Source: Homarus americanus
Taxonomy: Eukaryota > Arthropoda > Malacostraca > Decapoda > Nephropidae
Assembly: GCF_018991925.1 (NCBI RefSeq)
Contig: NW_024722158.1
Location: forward strand, 7,526,827 to 7,590,826
Reading direction: 5' to 3'
Length of the DNA: 64,000 nucleotides
Below, piece after piece: positions 43,505 through 54,309 of this stretch; the first letter of the stretch is position 1, and every line of letters starts with the position of its first letter. Under the pieces are notes generated by a model, which was not told the origin of the DNA, made no database searches, and saw only the letters and a list, made by a program, of their open reading frames with translations. The translations under genes and the position numbers were made by a program.

Positions 43505-43852
43505 GGCATATTAAACAGAAAGAACTTACTATGATATGCTGTAATTTTATGCATTTTGTGAACGTGAGAGCAGCTGCCCATACCGAACGGCTCTTAAGCA
43601 TGCACAGCATATGCATCGATCAGGGTGCCAATAGTGGAGTCTTTTGAAATACGTCAATATGATTGGCTGTTTACATTCGGGATGTGGCATTACTGTCATA
43701 TCAACGCCAAAAGACAAATTATTGTGTGCCTCATTATCTTCCAAACGAAGCATTTACAAAAGAAATGATTATCAGAACTCACTGATGAAAATATGGCAAT
43801 AAAATAAACAAAAACAAATAATGCGTTGGCGGGTTAGTCATCAATATTAACC
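43505..43852 (+). repeat. Dispersed repeat R1, copy 2
   Basis: Begins ggcatattaaacagaaagaa and ends catcaatattaacca. It is longer than copy 1, with an internal segment (about 43620-43720) not found there. Confidence 0.55.
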
Positions 43853-44611
43853 AGACTGTAATCCAGTGTGACACCACCAAACATAATAATAATATTTATT
43901 ATTATTATTTAGCAGGTTTTATCCAGGTACTACAGCTTACCCCTTTACTAAAACTAGACACACCTAAATAAAAAACAAAATCAAAATACTGTACAGATAT
44001 TTGTCATTTCTTGATCACCATGTAATAATATTACTGGATACTGTATATGAAGAAAGTGAAAATCTTATATTATCTTCTGTACAAAAATATTCTAAAGTTC
44101 ATGTGCCGGTATATGGAATGGTTGCTGGGTAGGGGTCCTTTGGATAAAATGAAATGCTGTACTATGTGTGTTAACAATGTATGGCATTGTAGAATGTCAA
44201 TGTAGATAAGTAAAGGTGAAAAAAATAAAAAATAATAGTCTATTACACAAATTGCTTATCCTCGTTGTTTCATGAGATTTTCACAAGGTAAGAAAGCATT
44301 TATCTTCTACTGTATAGAAAATTTCCTAAAGTTGCTGGTGATATGCAATACTGTTTTAGAGTATTATCCTCAATTTTAATTAGACATTACATAAGTGATG
44401 AGTTTTTTCTTTCTCATTTTACAATAATGTTTAGTTTCTTTTGTATACTTTTAATTTCCTGTAACTTCTTATAAAGATCTATCATTAATTGAAAACTACA
44501 ACAGTGAAGTTCATTACAATTAGACTTGTCCACCCTTGTTGTCAACATTTTCTTTACTACTGTAAACTTAAGATTTCAATTTTCACAGTTAACAAAGGGA
44601 TCAAAATTCAC
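43853..44611. other. No gene recognised
   Basis: AT-rich, with an aataatatttattattatt stretch near 43886-43907. Confidence 0.5.
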
Positions 44612-44875
44612 TCAAACATTGTAAAAATGTTTTTCCTGCAAGTCTTGATTCATCTTGGCCAGCTTTGACTCACTACCTTGCATTGTTACCCCCTGATCCT
44701 TGATTGCAGCCATTAATGTATAATAATACCCTTGTGATATTTTTATTCCCCTTAGCTTTTCTTGATCTGCTGTGATATCCCTCCACATGTCAACACTAAC
44801 CAGGATATACTGTATTACCTTGGTACGTGTCAGTAATGAATCATAGTCAGAGTCTACCACTGCTGCAGTGTGCAA
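44612..44875 (-). CDS. Exon-like ORF, unassigned
   Basis: The minus frame reads VDSDYDSLLTRTKVIQYILV, DMWRDITADQEKLRGIKISQ, GYYYTLMAAIKDQGVTMQGS, ESKLAKMNQDLQEK and a TGA stop. It is amphipathic and helix-like with a normal residue mix. There is no in-frame ATG near its start, so it would be a 3' exon. Unrecognised; could be chance. Confidence 0.28.
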   Translation of the reverse strand: MHTAAVVDSDYDSLLTRTKVIQYILVSVDMWRDITADQEKLRGIKISQGYYYTLMAAIKDQGVTMQGSESKLAKMNQDLQEKHFYNV

Positions 44876-44975
44876 GTAGGAGTGTCCTACTGCCTAGTCG
44901 TCTAACCTAACCTTATGATCAGAAGTCCAGTAAAATGGTGGCACACTTTGACAAGGGGACACTCCTACCTGCACC
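44866..44975. repeat. Inverted repeat pair
   Basis: gtgcaagtaggagtgtcc (44869-44886) and ggacactcctacctgcac (44957-44974) are complementary at 17 of 18 positions across about 70 bp. It overlaps the upstream end of the minus ORF. Confidence 0.6.
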
Positions 44976-45488
44976 CTCAGCTACAGGTTATTCTGTAGTG
45001 ATACCCTCAGTGATAGTAACAACTAACATCTAGAAAGCTTGTGGTAAGAAAATACTAATTTGTTTCTTAAAACCATCTCCATCGTGCAAACCAATTCAGT
45101 ATCAATGAAATCCGTCACACCTTAAATATTCATCTTTTCTGTCAAAAGAATGACCAAATTTGCCAAAATTTTGTGACATGAGCTCCACAGACCAATGACA
45201 TTGCATTGGCACTGTATTTCTTAATAACTTATATCTTAATCATGCCACATGCCATCACTCTGTTGGGTAAGATTTAAGGGGTTAAAAGTTAAAAACAAAA
45301 TTAGTAGCAAAGTTTGTAATGTAATAAACAATTTGCTAGTTACTATGTCATTTTCCATTTGTATAACTTTAGGAGACATATTCTATTACAAATCCAATGT
45401 CGTACAGTATAATTTATCTCACCTCTGTGATTAATAGATAAACCAATGAATGTGATGAAAATACAAGTGATTAAAATACTGTACAGGT

Positions 45489-45640
45489 TCAGGTATTTGT
45501 TGACAGCATCATGTGGTACAAATATGGACTGTGAAGATGAACAACTGGCTGAGCTGGAGGTTTGGGTGTGGCCTGAGTGGTGGGGGGAAAGACACCTGAG
45601 TGGCCAGCAAGTCTTCCCATCATTATCACAAGGTATCATA
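45489..45640 (+). CDS. Exon-like ORF, unassigned
   Basis: An acceptor-like tgtacag lies at 45482-45488 and a donor-like aag|gtatca after about 45631. The frame between reads RYLLTASCGTNMDCEDEQLA, ELEVWVWPEWWGERHLSGQQ and VFPSLSQ. It is Trp/Cys/Glu-rich, unlike background. No family recognised. Confidence 0.3.
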
Positions 45641-46580
45641 TTCAACAGTGAAGCATAATATGTTATTATGTTATATACCTGTATTGTGTTTTTAGTCTTA
45701 CAAGTCTTCTCCCAATACAGGAGTGCTACAATATACAAAAATTCGTTTATACGAAAACTAAATATTGTTCCAGCGCTTCGGTATACGAACAAAAACCTTG
45801 CTTTTGCGGAAAAAAAATTACAGTTCCTGTTTTTTTTTTTGTTTTTTTTTTTTTTGTAGCATTGGAAGATTCTGAGTTGCTGACAGATATCTGAGAGTAT
45901 TCTGTGCTGAACACGTACAGTAAGCAGTGTACTGTACTGTAGGCTAGTGTGTGGCAACATTTTTGTGCTTATGTATTAATGGAAATTAAAAACTGTATGT
46001 TTTAATTGCCTCTGCTTCCATTGCTGGTGGCCTGTCACAAAAACAGAGCAAACGATGATAACGTAAAAACAATGATAGCGGCCAACACAGCTCACATCAT
46101 GTTCACAACAATCGTAGCAAAGCACTTTACAGTCACCCCAAAAAATAATAATAATTTCACAGTCACCAAAACAGAGTATAATGTGAACGTTAGTGATGTC
46201 TTCTTACTGTAAGGTATAAAAAAATGATAATAATAGCAACACCGATGCCGAGTGCGATCACCAAGAAACAAGATTTGGGATTGTAGTGCACTAGGTGGCA
46301 GTGCACGGGTAGACAGCAGCTGACAAGTGCACCGAGAAATGCGTTCCATATTTTATGTTGGCTGGGCAATGACCATCGTTCATGCGAATTTTTTTTATCA
46401 TATATAGGGGGTTGGTCTTGATACATCACCATCTTGTTCAAGTGAAATACTCTATAGCAAGACAGTAAATCGGAGGATAACTGTTGATTTTTTTTTTTTT
46501 TTACGGGTATTAGCCCGCCCGGGCACAGGTCACTGACCCCAAATAAATACAGAAAAAAAAAACTTAAGAGTGAGAAACAA
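45641..46580. other. Low-complexity and TE-like sequence, no gene
   Basis: Poly-T runs (45830-45856, 46488-46502) and a ttcgtttatacgaa palindrome (45744-45757) in a MITE-like context. Confidence 0.4.
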
Positions 46581-46581
46581 T

Positions 46582-46741
46582 ATGTATGTTGTGTTTTTAA
46601 AATAAGAGAAACACTTGAGACCCTGCAATTGTGTAAATAAGGCAGAAAGTCAGATGAGCAACCTGGGACTTGGTCACAATTTTTGTGATGCCATATGGCA
46701 GCAGGGTCTACCATTAGACAACACATTATGCTTCCAATATT
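46582..46741 (+). repeat. Dispersed repeat R2, copy 1
   Basis: tgagaccctgcaattgtgt, gcaacctgggacttggtcac and ccatatggcagcagggtcta are shared, in the same order and at about 90% identity, with 51722-51882. Confidence 0.85.
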
Positions 46742-46809
46742 ATAAATTTGTGGCAAGAAACCCAACTTGCTCAAATATCCAGACCATGAAGGGAGATAGA
46801 TAGTATATG

Positions 46810-47230
46810 GTACAGAACTGTACTGTACAGTACTCCAAAATGAATAGAAAAAAATTATATACAGGTATCTGTATACTGTAGTTTTTGAAGAATATAACAA
46901 TTAAAGAGTGAAAAAAAAATATTTACAATGAATAATGAGTAGCCTTGAAGTGATATAGTCAATATAGAGTACAGTATATTGATTCCCTTTTTATTTTTGT
47001 AATTGACATGCAACTTGAGGGTATCAGCAAGCCTGTGTATGTGTTTGGAATGTTTCTATTTATTTAAGCAATTTCTTGTTGCCTCTAAACTTTTATGTAC
47101 AGTACAGCACTTCTCTCCTGACAATAACCTTCCATTCATTGATCTTTACAATACATGTGGTAACAGGGAAGATGAAAGATACAGTAGATGTACAGTATGA
47201 TAATTTTATCTGCTGCAGAAAAATGAAAAT
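46810..47230. other. Upstream region of the BBS10-like gene
   Basis: AT-rich with several gtacagtac motifs. No first exon could be identified. Confidence 0.4.
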
Positions 47231-47272
47231 TTGCAGAGGGGGAATTATTTAAAGAAAATATATTTTCAGATA

Positions 47273-49111
47273 ATGGCGTACTACAGAAAGGAATTGGGGA
47301 TATCAAATGTGGTCATCCAGTGCGGCAGCCTCGCGTCCATACTGGAGGGCTGTCTGGGGCCTTATGGGAAATCTTTGTTAATGGAGAAAGCCGGGTGTGT
47401 TATTATAACTCAAGATGGATCTGAGCTTCTCTCCACTTTAGATGTATGTGACCCTGTATTGAATATGGTAATAAAAGGAGTTTTAGATCACACTAGAGCT
47501 TATGGTGATGGGTGCAAAATCAGTTTCTTGTTGTTAAGACGTCTTCTACATTCTCTTGATAATCGTGTTTCACAAAGTTCTTGTGTGTCTCAGGCAGTGA
47601 GGAGGCAAAAAATGGTACAAATCACTCAACAACTAAGAAAGTATGTTTTTAATAGTATCCAGAGAGATGTGATACACAATGGTGCTCAACAACACCCTCT
47701 CCACAACTTTGAAGCTCTGGGAGACATACTGCGCAATGCTTCTGAGTATTTTTTTCAAACAAAGTTTTCCAAACTCATAGCTAGAAATCTTGCCCAATTG
47801 TTGTCATCATATTTGTTTTGTCAGTGTAGTAGTAGTGGGGAGCTTGTAAGGCTGTTAAATGATTTAACCCAAAACGCCCATATTGCAATTGTTGAATTGT
47901 ACAACATGCCATTACTGAAGTCTCATGTGATCCCTGGCTTTGTAATCACAAGAAGTTTTAAATATTTGCAGCAAGGTATGAAATTTGAGAAGGTTTCTGT
48001 TGTATTATGGTCCATAAAACTAAAAGAGGAAGATGAGGATGGAGTTTGTAAACCCATTATTGAAACAAGCAATGATCAGACACTATTAGAGAGCATTTTT
48101 CTAAAAGCAAGACTACTTGATTCATGTTTGGCTTCTATAAAATCATTTGGTGTTCAAGTTATTTTCTCCTCTACCTATTTCCCAGACTGGGCTGTGTCAC
48201 AGTGCAATAAGTATGGCCTCTCATTAATAGACATGATAGAAGATGAGGAATGGTGTTTCTTAATCAAGAAACTGAAAATTACACCAATTGTTAATAGAGA
48301 TGATGTACACAGTGGATCAGCTCAGATACTTGAGAAAATTGAACCTCTTACTTTAGGTACATCACGTTTTGTAAGACTACAGGGTCTTGATGTTCACCAG
48401 ATTCTGCTTTGTGGTCCAACTCCCTCACAGTGTAAGCAGTTCTCTACAGCATATGATAAGCTTTTCAAATACTTTAACTTTTGGGTGGTCGACTGCCTAA
48501 ATTTTCCACAAAGAGTTGAAACGAGGTGTGAAGATTCAGTCAATATAAATAACACTGACTGTGATCATCAGTCTCCCTTGTGTGTGTCACCCAGCAGTTT
48601 TACTTGTGCTTATGGATATTATAATGATGTGCTTGAAAGGAACATGTGTACAAATATAGATATGATTATCCGTCCACAAAGTCCATCGCCTGTGTTGTAC
48701 TCCGTACCACATGGTGGCTATATAGAGCTCTTAGCCAAGCATTTAGTCCTGGAGAATATCTCTGGAAGTATTGATGATACTTCTAAATTGATTATTACAG
48801 AAGTATTTGATGAAATTCCTTTGTTATTGTATAAAAAAATAAAAGGATCCCAAAAGAATTATTTAGCATTTCAAACAAGATTATATAATCATTTTAAAAA
48901 ACAAAGAACTCACAATGAAAATTTTTTTTTATCTAGTATTATGGAAGAAAATAGGTTTAGAGGTTACCAGAATCCTTTCATACTTTTCAAAATTTTAGAT
49001 TGTGTATTCCATTTTGCTGAATTCATTTTGAGAATTGAATGCATTGTTCCAGCCAAGAGTAGAATTTCAAATTTTGTAAGAAGAAGTGAAGAAGACAGTG
49101 ATGATGAGTAA
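47273..49111 (+). CDS. BBS10: BBS10-like chaperonin-family protein
   Basis: Bardet-Biedl syndrome 10 protein is a diverged group II (CCT-like) chaperonin relative that, with MKKS and BBS12, helps assemble the BBSome for ciliary trafficking. The ATG at 47273 directly follows an acceptor-like tattttcag, so a 5' non-coding exon is likely; the 612 aa are in one exon. Visible features: GPYGK at 29-33 (chaperonin GPxG), a QDGSELL block at 47-53 aligned with the NDG motif, GDGCK at 78-82 where active chaperonins have GDGTT, LLCGP near 383-387, PHGGY at 479-483 aligned with BBS10 PVGG(N), and an acidic C-terminus (RRSEEDSDDE) as in vertebrate BBS10. Human BBS10 is longer (723 aa). The altered GDG site suggests weak or no ATPase activity (inference). 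Confidence 0.85.
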   Translation: MAYYRKELGISNVVIQCGSLASILEGCLGPYGKSLLMEKAGCVIITQDGSELLSTLDVCDPVLNMVIKGVLDHTRAYGDGCKISFLLLRRLLHSLDNRVSQSSCVSQAVRRQKMVQITQQLRKYVFNSIQRDVIHNGAQQHPLHNFEALGDILRNASEYFFQTKFSKLIARNLAQLLSSYLFCQCSSSGELVRLLNDLTQNAHIAIVELYNMPLLKSHVIPGFVITRSFKYLQQGMKFEKVSVVLWSIKLKEEDEDGVCKPIIETSNDQTLLESIFLKARLLDSCLASIKSFGVQVIFSSTYFPDWAVSQCNKYGLSLIDMIEDEEWCFLIKKLKITPIVNRDDVHSGSAQILEKIEPLTLGTSRFVRLQGLDVHQILLCGPTPSQCKQFSTAYDKLFKYFNFWVVDCLNFPQRVETRCEDSVNINNTDCDHQSPLCVSPSSFTCAYGYYNDVLERNMCTNIDMIIRPQSPSPVLYSVPHGGYIELLAKHLVLENISGSIDDTSKLIITEVFDEIPLLLYKKIKGSQKNYLAFQTRLYNHFKKQRTHNENFFLSSIMEENRFRGYQNPFILFKILDCVFHFAEFILRIECIVPAKSRISNFVRRSEEDSDDE

Positions 49112-49347
49112 TAATTGTCTGTTTTGATGTTAATCCATTTTACTCAATGCTCACAGTCATGACAATGATGAAAAGCATTTGGCTGTGTTGATCATGACCT
49201 GTTTTTTTCTTGATTCTCACATTCACAACTGACATTGATTAATATTCTTCTGCATTGATCATCATTTGGTCGATGATCACATTCACAACGCTGTTTGTAT
49301 TTATTTTGTAACTTTTATATGATGAACTTTTAGCTTGTGCGTTAAAG

Positions 49348-49353
49348 AATAAA
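49348..49353 (+). terminator. Polyadenylation signal AATAAA
   Basis: AATAAA lies 237 bp after the BBS10-like stop codon; a second, weaker candidate is near 49536. Confidence 0.5.
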
Positions 49354-49559
49354 TGAAGATGTGTTGTCGGCATTGCTGGTGTTGGTATTATTCTCTGGGT
49401 GTGTTTGTGTTGAGCTCACTTGCCTTAAAGCTACAGAGAGGGGATGTACATCTGCTTTTGTTACTTTGTCTGTAACTTATAGAGGTATTCTGTATTTATA
49501 CTTTGACTGTAACTTTCTCAGCTGTTCACTATAAAAATAAAGGAAGACTTCAGATTTCT

Positions 49560-50285
49560 TTAAATGTTTCTTATTCAGTTCCTCTCAGCTTACAAATACA
49601 TACCTGCTTGTACAAGCACTTGAATACACCGATTCTCAAACAAAAACACTAATTCAAAAATACATTATTGTATGACAGACAAACACAAATACACTGTATT
49701 CACACACAGGCACAAACTTGTACAGTCCAGTACAATACAGTAAAGGATACACATATTATAGATGTATAAGAGAGAAAACAAACTTATTTACATTACAGTA
49801 GTTCCCTCTGTGTTACAAGGTACATTACAGTACAGTGCAGGTAGTCCTTGCTCTATGAAGGGATGTGTTTTGTGGAAGTCTTGTGTAAAGTGAAAATTCA
49901 TGGAGTGGAAGCAATTTTCCCATAGACATAGTGTTATATATGGAGGTGTCTTACTGGAACCAGGTTTTAAGACACTTTACAAACCAAAACTAATCAAACT
50001 AAATATAAAAGACATGATAAATTAATCAATCAATACAGATGCTGCTACAGGAGAACTTAGGTTATTTACTGACAAGTTTGGAGAAAATTAGAAGCAGGTG
50101 TTGTACCAGTACAACAAGTTTTTTACACTGTTAACCCACCTGAATATTATTAGAGGCACCTTGTGGATGGGGAGCACCAAGGAAGAACACATGTTAAGGC
50201 AGGTAGACTGAAGCAGTTCAGCATGAATATTGGGTCCTTCGTCTAGGCAAAAAAAAATGCCAGTAACAGATCTAGACATTTACAT
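49560..50285. other. No gene recognised
   Basis: Scattered acagtac and cacaca motifs. A segment near 49840 (caggtagtccttgctctatg) resembles a MITE end but has no partner. Confidence 0.4.
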
Positions 50286-50289
50286 GGGC

Positions 50290-50715
50290 ACCTACTAGAG
50301 GTTGTAATGCCAAGGGAAGGAGGCCACTGACCTGTGTAGTATCCCTCCATTGTTCTTGATCACTTTATTTAGGACTATTTTGAAGCCCAATTTTGTTCTT
50401 GATTGCACAGTTTGAGCTGGCAGACTGTTTTATGGTTCTATCACCCTCTGTGTGAAGAAATATTTCCATATATTCATTCTATGTGATAACTTGGTGAGCT
50501 TCTTGTTATGTCCCCTCATGCTGGTGGTGCATGACATCACAAACATTTGCCCAGATTCACATTTTCCATCCCTTTCAATATTTTGAATGTCTCCGAGATC
50601 TGCCCTATTGTGTCTTGTCTGAAGGGTTGTTAGTCCTAAGGCCCTCAGTTTACTTGGATAATCTAAATGACTTAGCTCCAGAATCATTACTCCAAATATA
50701 TATGTCACTTATCTA
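50290..50715 (-). pseudogene. LINE-B reverse-transcriptase C-terminal fragment
   Basis: The minus frame reads LSHLDYPSKLRALGLTTLQT, RHNRADLGDIQNIER and KKLTKLSHRMNIWKYFFTQR; a shifted continuation matches the 3' segment at 25030-25165. This is a CR1/Jockey-like C-terminus. Confidence 0.75.
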
Positions 50716-50784
50716 AACCCATAAAAATAGCATGCAGTTTTCCCAATCAAATTAAGACAGACAGACAAAATTGCCAAGACAAAA

Positions 50785-50885
50785 GTAAGGTAAAGTTAGG
50801 TTAGGTAGGTAAAGATAGGTTAGGTAAAGTTAGGTTTGGTAGTAAGGATAGGTTAGGTAAGTTAGATTGGTTAGGCTAGGTCAGG
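50785..50885. repeat. Degenerate TTAGG-rich tract
   Basis: Repeated gttaggttaggta/aaagttaggt units, likely a decayed interstitial telomere-like array. Confidence 0.5.
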
Positions 50886-50889
50886 TTTT

Positions 50890-51505
50890 GTTTAGTTCTT
50901 TTTTTCATGTTTTTACCATACATTTTGGGTTGAGTGGGTAAGGTTTTCATAAATTTTCCCAAGATGTGAATGTGAAATCCATTCATAACACATTGAAATA
51001 TACTGGGAAAAAACATAATTTCGTACAAAATAGTCGTGGGTGGGAGGTCCTAAAACTAATGACCCAAAACTTCAAAGTTCTAGCCTTACATTTTCGACAG
51101 TACAACAGTATCCAGCTCATCTTTTAGCCTACGTATATTCAAATGATACTCTGATGTTAACTCGCAATTCTGAAGAGAGGAACGTTATCAGTACTAAATA
51201 CATTAAATAAAAAAAGGAGCTTATAAAAACTAATGAACAGTCAACAGTAAATATTGCCACAAGTAGGTGTGTACGACTCACCTCTCAAGAAAGGTAGGTT
51301 TGTCTTTCTTACAGAGTTGCTAGAGCCCTTAATACCTGCAGCTGCTATAACAAAATGAAGACAACAATACCAAAACGGATTTTCGCCGATTTATTGATCT
51401 TCCTCCCTTTATTCTTTGCCTGATAATAATTTTGTTCACTTTCCAGACGCCTCGACACACTTGGTGGCCCCGAGTTTGGTCTTTGGAGGTCTTGGCGGGC
51501 TGTCT
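50890..51505. other. No gene recognised
   Basis: A segment near 51035-51080 (taatgacccaaaacttcaaagt) vaguely resembles the ccccaaagtt-containing pieces at 39356 and 39963. Confidence 0.35.
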
Positions 51506-51721
51506 CGGCAGTGTTGCCAACTTGGCGGAAAAGTCGCTAAATCTAGCGCGTTGTTCTTATTTTACTGGGATTAGCACAGGGGGGTGAAAAAGTAATAATA
51601 ATAATATTATTATTATTATTAATTCACAAAAATAAGAATTATAATACAAATACAAATAATAATATTATTATTAATAAAGAACCATAAAGAAATAAAAAAA
51701 TAATCGATTAAGAAACTATCA

Positions 51722-51882
51722 TTGTATGTTGTGATGTCAAAGTAAGAGAAACACTTGAGACCCTGCAATTGTGTGTAAATGAGACAGAAAGTCAGATCAG
51801 CAACCTGGGACTTAGTCACAATTTTCGTGATGCCATATGGCAGCAGGGTCTACCATTAGACAGCACATTATGCTTCCAATAT
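51722..51882 (+). repeat. Dispersed repeat R2, copy 2
   Basis: Matches 46582-46741 closely. Inside the hAT element, so it is either part of that family or inserted in it. Confidence 0.85.
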
Positions 51883-52239
51883 CTTCCAAGGCGGTAGTAC
51901 ATTCCTGTTTGATAGCTGCTTACTACCTACTACCGCGGAAGGTTTGGGACTTTAGGCCTTTTGCAGAGGGCGGATTTTCTCGCGCTACTTCACTGGATTT
52001 GGCGGAAGTTCGAGCGGATTTCATATACACGTTAATTATCAGCATTGAACCATTTACACAAAACAGTGACTTTACAGGGTTTTTTTTAATAGAGTCAGTG
52101 AAAATATCATAGAAATGTGATTTATTACAGAAGTTTAAAATAAACATTGATAAAACAGTGTTAACATTGTGTCATCAATCAATCCCGAGGGACAGGCCGC
52201 CAGGCAGTGGCACCTGGACATCACTTTATGTGGAAGCAC

Positions 52240-52905
52240 TGAAATTTAATGAATCAAAATGGGGCCAACTTGCACTCAACACACAGAAAGAGTTGGGAGG
52301 CATTTCCAGAGTTAAAAAACTGGCTTAAGCCCGTAGAAAAGATAAGGCTAAGGCATATTGCTTTTTTTTTACTCACATTGACCCCAGGGCATATCTAGGA
52401 TACGAATTTGAAAAAACTTGCACCGACTCATAGCTAACAGAAGAGACAGTGCGTAATCATCGCCAACGCTGCATATCTTGTTACCAAAGTCTATAATGAG
52501 TTAAAAAACAGACTTCCTGATAATTTCAACTTTTGAGGAAAATATTTCTGTTTTCAGTATTGGAATCTCTCAGAGTTGTGAAGGAACCAACAGTAGAGAT
52601 AGTTGAACTTTTTGGGTGAGTGACCTCTGTGAATTAGCGCTCGGTGCCCTCCCTCACTCCAATCCTGAGGTCGAGACTATTTAGCCAGCTAATTATTGTG
52701 AAATCAAAGATCAGAAATCGGTTCATTGACTACAAGTTCAGTCAGTTCGATTATTGCCGTGAAAAGTGGACTCAGGAGAGTTGGAAAAAGTTGCTTTTCA
52801 TATGAACTGCCAAAACAAGTGTTAAAGCAAATGGGCACAATGTCAGCATGCAGTTCATTGACATCAAAAGCATCAGAAGCTGGTCCAAGGCCTTAACAAC
52901 ATTTG
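52240..52905 (+). pseudogene. hAT transposase C-terminal pseudogene
   Basis: Broken frames give IDPRAYLGYEFEKTC, LESLRVVKEPTVEIVELFG, LGALPHSNPEVE then, after a shift, FSQLIIVKSKIRNRFIDYKF and WTQESWKKLLF. The SNxEVE..FSQL..VKSKIRNR pattern is the hAT C-terminal dimerisation region (SNxxVERxFS). Stops and frameshifts near 52325, 52430, 52500, 52617 and 52680 disable it. The N-terminal BED finger and most of the catalytic core are missing. Confidence 0.75.
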
Positions 52906-53048
52906 CGTATTTACTTATTAACAACATTTACGTGTTTACTTATTAACAACATTTGCATAATTGTGTAGGCTACGTGAGTAAATAGTGTGTATAGCGGATC
53001 TTACAGGCCAATGTAGCTAATTTTCATCACCCACATTTGGTAACACTG

Positions 53049-53400
53049 AGCCTCGGCACTTTAGTTTGTCTCCGGACGGCGGTGAGGTAAGGTGCACACG
53101 CTCCACCTGTCGTAGTTATTACACACGCACACAAACACCTACAGGGAGCAGCAATATTTCAACGACGGCCGCCACGTGAAAGCTGGAAATAGTAGTGGGA
53201 AAACGTGCAGTGAAATTGGTTGCTTGCGTGGAAGTACTTTAATGGTAGAACAGTGAATTTGGTGATATTTATTAATGTTAAAGATGTAGTGAACTTGGTG
53301 GGTATGTATTAGAGCTAAAGATGTAGTCAGTTTAATTAATGTAAAGAACTTGGCGCCAAATGCCTGAGTGAACTTAGAAATTATTTATATTCATTCAAAA
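53049..53400. other. GC-richer segment, possible promoter/5' exon
   Basis: ctccggacggcggtgag is followed by a strong donor-like gtaaggtg at 53086-53093, and gacggccgccacgtg lies near 53164. No coding frame links to it, so the promoter idea is weak. Confidence 0.2.
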
Positions 53401-53407
53401 GCTGTAA

Positions 53408-53690
53408 TGAACTTAATAATGTTGGCGCTAAGGACACCGTGAACTCAATAATATTGGCGCTAAGAACACAATGAACTTAATGACATTGGCGCTAAGAACA
53501 CAGTGAACTTAATGACATTGGCGCTAAGAACACAGTGAACTTAATAACATTGGCGCTAAGGACACATTGAACTCAATAATATTGGCGCTAAGGACACATT
53601 GAATTCACTAATATTGGCGCTAAGGCCACTGAACTTGATAATATCGGCCCCGAAGAAACCTTGAACTTGATAATATTTGAATTAGAACAG
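53408..53690. repeat. 32-bp minisatellite, about 8.5 copies
   Basis: The unit gaacttaataacattggcgc plus taagaacacagt; later copies diverge. The TTGGCGC core is kept in the first seven copies. Confidence 0.92.
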
Positions 53691-53699
53691 ACAAAAATA

Positions 53700-54300
53700 A
53701 TTATTGATTATATAAGAAAAAATCTCTTCATTCAAATACTAAACAAATTACGGAGATGAATTTTAATAGCATCAAGATATAAAAAAATAAGAAAACTTTC
53801 GAAAATTTGTCATTTACTTCCGGTTGACTAAAGAAAATGATTCCCGAGAATTTGACATAAACAGCATTAGTGAGGAGTGAGCCACTTAAGAAATGCTTTC
53901 ATAGAGCTACCTGATACACCTACAGATAGAGAAGAGAATGGGTGAGAGAGATGAGGGTGTGACATATACACATTAAGATATCAAGAGAGTGTGTCCGTTG
54001 GTGACGCTGACTGACAAACACACACAGTAAGGTAAGGGATCTATAAATTACTCAAAGGATCAAGATGTTGGACTTATCGGTAAGTTATCTTATTCAAGTG
54101 GTTAAATTATTGTGCTCAAGGAATTAAGTTACCGTACTCAAGGAGCTAAGTCACTGTAATCAAGAATTTAACTTATCTCACTCCAGGGATAAAGTCATAT
54201 GTTGTGACACCTGCCGTGGCCCATACAGGTGTGCCACAGATCCTAGAGTTAAAGTAGGTGTTCTCACAGTAGACAACTAGTTACCGAAGGGCGGAAGGAC
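53700..54300. other. No gene recognised
   Basis: AT-rich; a caaggagctaagtca/caaggaattaagtta near-repeat at 54115-54155. Confidence 0.45.
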
Positions 54301-54309
54301 GTCTTTCAT

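Larger units (their letters stand above)
51509..53048 (+). mobile_element. hAT transposon, 1540 bp, decayed
   Basis: Left end cagtgttgccaacttggc and right end (read inversely) cagtgttaccaaatgtgg are hAT-type terminal repeats. The flanking 8-mers tgtctcgg and agcctcgg match at 6 of 8 positions, fitting an eroded target duplication. The element contains the transposase pseudogene at 52240-52905 and a nested or shared repeat R2. A palindromic AAT/ATT stretch lies at 51592-51680. Confidence 0.75.

Noticed and set aside
43547..43753. Minus-strand 68-codon ORF
   Set aside because: Lies wholly inside repeat R1; the other R1 copy does not preserve it.
45343..45960. 205-codon minus-strand ORF
   Set aside because: It crosses poly-A runs and a MITE-like palindrome; low-complexity Lys/Asn stretches and no domain.
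46190..46900. 236-codon minus-strand ORF with a hydrophobic C-terminal segment
   Set aside because: It runs through poly-T/poly-A tracts and across repeat R2, whose other copy is not open in the same way. No ATG-based, domain-bearing protein is visible.
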